From assembly GCA_033961575.1 (NCBI GenBank), contig CM066728.1:34162352-34226351 (forward strand): a stretch of 64,000 bases of DNA. The letters run 5' to 3'. The notes beneath the pieces were generated by a model. The model was given only the letters and a program-made list of their open reading frames with translations. It was not told the DNA's origin and made no database searches. Both the position numbers and the translations under genes were made by a program. This document shows, piece by piece, positions 59,150 to 64,000 of the stretch; the stretch's first letter is position 1; each line of letters begins with the position of its first letter. Origin of the DNA: Aselliscus stoliczkanus. Lineage: Eukaryota; Chordata; Mammalia; Chiroptera; Hipposideridae.

Positions 59150-60555
59150 TTCTGTAGGACTGTCTACACTTTCTCCATGTTCTTACTTCTCATAAACTCT
59201 TTAGCCCACTTAACACTGGCCTCTATCACTCTCACCAATCCATACTATCTCTCCATTGAAATGGTGTTAAGGTCACTAGTTATCATCTGGCCAGTAAATA
59301 AAATGGATATTTTCAGTCCTCTCAGCAGTGTGTTGTGTTGACCATTGCCTGCCTCTTGCAGCCCCCTCTTTTCCCGGCTCCCATGATCCCACACTAATCT
59401 TGTTTTTCTCCCACCTGTCTGGGTCCTCCTTTTATAGCTCATTTGCAGGCTCATCTCTACTTCCTAGCAATTGGGTATCAGGATTACTCAAGGCATCAAC
59501 TGTTGCCCATTTCTCTTTTAACCCCATACTCTAGGCATTTATGTTTCATCTCTCACATTTATGCTTCAACTTCAGTTGCCTTTGTAGATGCCAATGACTC
59601 CCGTAGTAAATGTCCAGCTCAGACTTCTCTTCTGAGCCTCAGACCTGTATAACCAATTAACTCAATTACCTATAAACCATCTTCCACGAGATATTTCTAA
59701 AACATCTTGAACTATATGAGTCCGATAGGATTCATGATCTCTCCTCACAAAAATCTACTCTTCTAGTCTTGCTATCTCAGTGAATGAGGCCATGTATATG
59801 CACTTACACAAGCCAGAAGAAATCCTGGCCTCATTCTTTTCCATCGACTCCCATATTGGTTTCAGTGCCAAGTCCTATTATTTTGCCTTCTAACTCTCTC
59901 TCAAAATTGTCCACTTCTTTCCATCTCTATTGCTACCACCCTAATTCTTTCTCTTGGAGTACTGCAGATACTCCTAACCGACTTTCTTGTGTCTCCTTTG
60001 GTCGTCCTACAATCCGATCTTCCACCCTAGCCAGAGAGATATTTTTGAAGTGCCAATCTGCTCATGTCACCCTTGCTTAAAACCCTTCAGGTGAGTCAAA
60101 ATCTTTAACTTGGCCAACAAATGCCCTGCGTGGTTCCACCTCCTCCTTCCTCTCCTATGTCATTTTGTTCTGTCTCCTCCTGGCTCTCTGTCCACTAACC
60201 ACACTAGTCTTCTTCGAATTTCAGTTTCTCCAGTGTGCTCTGCTGTCAGTTCCCATCCAATTCCCACGCAACTGGATATGTCTAGCTATTTTCAAACTTG
60301 TAAACTCAGTTTCAGGACCACTTTCTCAACCTTCCTTGGCCCCTCCACCTTCCTTGCCTTCACAGCATTCGTTCCAGTTTATAATGATATGTTCATTGGT
60401 GGGAATTTCTTGGTTAATGTCTTTCTGGTCCGCTCCACCATGAGAACAAGGACCGTGTGTGTTTTTGTTCACCGTTAAATCCTCAGGCCTATCTCAGTAA
60501 CCTGGCACATTGTAGGTACTCAGTAAACATTCTTGGAAAGAATCAATGAAGTTTT
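59150..60555 (+). repeat. long L2 LINE copy
   Basis: CTTGCAGCCCCCTCTTTTCC, CGACTCCCATATTGGTTTCA, TGCTCATGTCACCCTTGCTT and the end GTAGGTACTCAGTAAACATT follow L2 over more than 1 kb. The open frames of 60-120 codons here are L2 relics. Confidence 0.8.
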
Positions 60556-61186
60556 TTTTGCTGCTTAGAATTAAACAAAATGTTGCATTTTTGCATAACT
60601 GGCACACCAGTACATGTGTTTTCATTAGCATATGCATTTTATTTCCATAAACATAAAAAGTACTCTTTTTGAGAGGTTTCTAGGTTTTTCTGGAGTTGCT
60701 AGAGAAGAAATTGCTGTCGGGGTTTTTCTCACTTCACCAAGCTCTGATGTAACTGCCCTCTGTCCTCTGCACATGCCCGTGGTGCTCAGGATTAAGTACA
60801 GGCACAAATTCTGGGCTGATGGCTTTCCAACGCTGTTTATAACATTTCCAGATGTGTTAAAGGTGTTGCTTTGACTGGGGCGAAGTCCACTTTCTGGAGG
60901 CTTCAAGACAATATTGCAGCCTGAGGTGCTATTTCCTGGTGTTCCTATTGAACATCATCTTGGGGACTATGAAATAGGCAGCCAGGAAAACCTAAGTCGG
61001 TAGGCAAATTTGAGATCAGAGCTAGCTGCAAGGTGTTTTAAAGGATGCGAGGCCCAGAAGAGAACGTAGAACGTCGGTGAATGGTTGGTTCAGCCATAGT
61101 TACATCACTGCGTGGACAATCCCAGAAGGCCAGAGGCCCTGCTCTGTGGGTGGTCTGCCACTACTTTTAAAGTGTTTTGTCCTGAC

Positions 61187-61660
61187 TTTTTAAGATTTTA
61201 TTGGGGAATTGGGGGAGGGGACCAGCCAAGTTGTTGTTCCTCAATCTTCGTTGTGGAGGGTGCCAGTCGCCATCTGTCGTGGCCTCTAAGCTCAACGTGC
61301 CATGTTCAATCTTAGTTGTGGGTGAGCATAGCCACCATCCCATGTGGGAGTTGAACCAGCAGCCTTGTTGTTAAGAGTGCACACTCTATCTACTGAGCCA
61401 TCCGGGTGGCAGCTCAGCTCAAAGTCTGAGTTCAGTCTTAGTTGCAGGCGGGTATAGCCCACCATTTCGAACAGGCAACGTTTTTGTTAGGAGCTTGTGC
61501 TCTCACCAGCTGAGCCATCCTGCCACCTGTTGGCAGCTCAGCGGCAGCTCAGCTTGGACGCAGCATCACTGGCCCATGTGGGAATCAAACCTGTGGCTCT
61601 GTTGCTCAGAGCTCGCGCTCTTAAGCCAACTCATAACCAAATGAGCCACTCGGCCAGCTC
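61187..61660 (-). repeat. multimeric tRNA-derived SINE (class C), reverse
   Basis: AAGATTTTATTGGGGAATTG, two reversed tRNA-like units, and the head ending ATGAGCCACTCGGCCAGCTC. Confidence 0.92.
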
Positions 61661-61664
61661 TTTG

Positions 61665-63340
61665 GGGGTATTTTTAGAGTCCACATATAAGATCATACAG
61701 TATTTGTCTTTCTCTGTCATTCAGCATAATGTCTTCAAAGTCCATCTATGTTGTCAGAAATGGCAAGATTTCGTTCTTTTTATGGCTGAATAATAGTTTA
61801 TTGTATATATACACACCACATTTTTTTTTATCCATTTATCCACTGATGGACACTTAGGTTGTTTCTATAACTTGGCTGTTATAAATAATGCTGCACTGAA
61901 CATGGGGGTGCAGTTATCTTTTTGAAGTAGTATTTTCATTTTCTTTGGCTAAATACCCAGAAGTGGAATTGCTGGGTCATATGGTGTTCTATTTAGAATT
62001 TTTTGAGGAGATGCCATACTGTTTTTCATAGTGGTTGCACCAATTTACATTCCCACCAAGTTTTCCCTTTTCTCTATATCCTTGCCAACACTTGTTACTT
62101 CTTGTCTTTTTGATAATAGCCATTCTAACAGGCGTGAGGTGATATCTCATTGAGGTTTGATTTGCATGTCCCTGATGATTAGTGATGGTGAGCATCTTTT
62201 CATGTACCTGTTGGTCATTTGTATGTCGTCTTTGGAATAATGTCTATTCAGATCCTCTGCCCATTTTAAAAAATTGAATTGCTTGATTGTTTTGCTATTA
62301 AGTATATGAATTCTTTATGTATTTTGGACATTAGCCCCTTATCACATATATGATTTGCAAATATTTTCTCCCATTCAGTAGGTTGCATTTTCATTTTGTT
62401 GATGGTTTCCTTTGCTGTGCAGAAGCGTTTTAGTTTAATGTAGCCCTCCCATTTGTTTATTTTTGCTTTTGTTGCCTTTACCTTTGGTGTCATATCCAAG
62501 ATATCATTGCCAAGACCAAAGTCAAAGAGATGACTGCCTATGTTTTCTTCTTGTGTATGGTATAAGACAGCAGTTCAGTTTCATTCTTTTGCATGTGGCT
62601 GTCCAGTTTTCCCAGTGTCATTTTATTGAAGAGACTGTCCTTTGCCCATTTGTATGTTTTTGGTTCCTTTGTCGTAAATTAATTGACCATGTATGCATGG
62701 GCTCTTTATTCTAGTCTATTGATCTATTGGTCTGTTTTTATGCCAGTACCATGCTGTTTTGATTGCTATAGCTTTGTAATATATTGGGTTGTCAGAAAAG
62801 TCATGACGGATTTTTTCTGTTTTTCGTTGCAAAAATGCGTCATGACTTTTCCGACAACCCAATAGTTTGAAATGAGGGAGCATGATACCTCCAGCTGTTT
62901 TCTTTTTTCTCAATATTGCTGTGGCTACTCAAGGCCTTTTGTGGTTCCATAACAATTTTAGAATTGTTTGTTCTATTTCTGTGAATAATGCCATTGGAAT
63001 TCTGATAAGGATTACATTGAATCTGTAGATTGATATTGGTAATATGGACATTTTAACAATGTTAATTCTTCCAACCCACAAGCACTGTATATCTTCCTAT
63101 TTATTTGTGTCTTCTCCAATTTCTTTCATCAGTGTTTTACAGTTTGCAGTGTACAAATCTTTCACCTTCTATGTATTTTATTCTTTTTGCTACAATTGTA
63201 AATGGAATTGTTTTCTTAATTTCTCTTTCTGATAGTTTCTTAGTAGTGAATAGAAATGCAACAAATTTCTGTATATTGATTTTGTATCCTTTTCCACAGC
63301 TTTCAATGGAGAGAAGCCATTATCCTTATTGCTAGAAGTT
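61665..63340 (-). repeat. LINE-1 ORF2/3' portion, reverse
   Basis: GGCTGAATAATAGTTTATTG, CTAAATACCCAGAAGTGGAA, CATGCTGTTTTGATTGCTAT and ACATTGAATCTGTAGATTGA, the standard reversed L1 order. Interrupted by the MITE at 62,784. Confidence 0.93.
62784..62862. mobile_element. 79-bp mariner MITE with near-perfect TIRs
   Basis: 25-bp terminal inverted repeats starting TTGGGTTGTC match at 24 of 25 positions; a 29-bp spacer separates them. TA duplications at 62,782-62,783 and 62,863-62,864. It is inserted in L1, whose sequence resumes exactly (TTTGTAATA | GTTTGAAAT). The layout resembles human MADE1 (80 bp) but the TIR sequence differs. Confidence 0.95.
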
Positions 63341-63561
63341 AGCTCTCTGATCATGTGGGGGTGAGCTAGACACACTATGAATGTTGTGTGTTTCAGGGAA
63401 AAGAGAAGGAAAGAGGAGGGGATGCTGCTGAGAAAATTCACAGGAAAGAAAGATAGTAATACAAATGTTAATTGGATAAAAAAATAAATGGTCACATACA
63501 ACTTGAGACTTTCTGTGCCTCTTCCATTGAGGGATCAGCATTGACAAGTGCGTATCATGTA

Positions 63562-63938
63562 CAATCATGCCTAGGTGTCCAAGGGGGATTGGTTCTAGGA
63601 CCCCCGTGGATACCAAAATTTGAGGATGCTGAAGTGCCTTACATAAAATGGCATAATCCTTGTATATAACCTACGCAATCCTCCCGTATACTTTAAATCA
63701 TCTCTATATTACTTACATACCTAATAAATGTCAATGCAATGTAAATAGTTGTTATACTATATTGTTTAGGGAATAACAAAAAGAAAAATGGCTGTATGTG
63801 TTCAGTACAGACAAACTATTGTAGGCCTAACTACATAGTACACGTCAGCAACAACGTAACTATTTTTTTCTGAGTATTTTCAATTACTGGTTGGTTGAAT
63901 CTGTGGATACTGAACCTGTGGATGCAGAGGGCTGACTG
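63562..63938 (-). mobile_element. Tigger/MER2-like DNA transposon
   Basis: The right end reverse-complements to CAGTCAGCCCTCTGCATCCA, and the interior GGACCCCCGTGGATACCAAA and AATCATCTCTATATTACTTA match MER2. TA flanks at 63,560-63,561 and 63,939-63,940. Confidence 0.88.
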
Positions 63939-64000
63939 TAAGTTATGTTAGTTGTTACAGACCCCTGAAATACAAACTTATTCATTAAATAATATATATT

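Larger units (their letters stand above)
41831..64000 (+). other. MCC: MCC intron 1 (partial)
   Basis: Everything right of 41,830 is the first intron of the long MCC transcript: no further coding exon was found. In human the intronless TSSK1B gene lies in this intron roughly 50 kb from the exon, which would be outside the window. The content is repeats and unrecognised AT-rich DNA, itemised separately. Confidence 0.8.

Noticed and set aside
41831..64000. Expected TSSK1B kinase gene in MCC intron 1
   Set aside because: Looked for kinase-like frames and found none; the human gene lies about 50 kb from MCC exon 1, beyond this window.

Overview
This window is AT-rich, intron- and repeat-dominated mammalian nuclear DNA. 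The coding exons identify it as the interval between YTHDC2 and MCC, which are neighbours on human chromosome 5q22. The interspersed repeats (tRNA-derived SINEs ending in 'CCCCAATTCCCCAATAAAATCTT'-type tails, LINE-1, several Tc1/mariner MITEs) look like those of a bat, most likely a rhinolophoid or other yinpterochiropteran. That assignment rests on remembered repeat style and is moderate to low confidence.

Layout: (i) 1-18,729, minus strand: the first seven coding exons of YTHDC2, a DEAH-type RNA helicase and m6A reader. Every junction is GT-AG and the joined reading frame (365 codons) is intact. Introns carry MIR, LINE-1, tRNA-SINE and mariner remnants. (ii) about 18,270-19,100: CpG island over YTHDC2 exon 1, with a palindromic CRE (TGACGTCA) 233 bp upstream of the ATG. 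(iii) 19,100-41,180: intergenic, no gene recognised, built of L2, MIR, LINE-1, a decayed ERVL-type provirus with an inserted LTR, and a LINE-1/mariner composite containing an inversion. (iv) about 41,180-42,230: second CpG island with the first coding exon (long, EF-hand isoform) of MCC on the plus strand (41,688-41,830). (v) 41,831-64,000: MCC intron 1, with a 193-bp pure pyrimidine tract close to the exon, nested LINE-1/SINE clusters, L2 copies, a 79-bp mariner MITE and a Tigger/MER2-like element.

The two genes are head to head with start codons 23.0 kb apart. They are not known to share a pathway: YTHDC2 acts in germline mRNA control, MCC is a coiled-coil scaffold that restrains Wnt/beta-catenin signalling. 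I see no evidence of an undescribed gene system. The most unusual structures are a 108-bp duplication linking the MCC 5' region to a site 1.2 kb upstream, the inverted LINE-1/mariner block, the near-perfect TIRs of the 79-bp MITE, and a possible cryptic exon created by the pyrimidine tract. Repeat family names come from memory of consensus sequences, without a database search; boundaries are usually good to about 10-30 bp unless target-site duplications are quoted.
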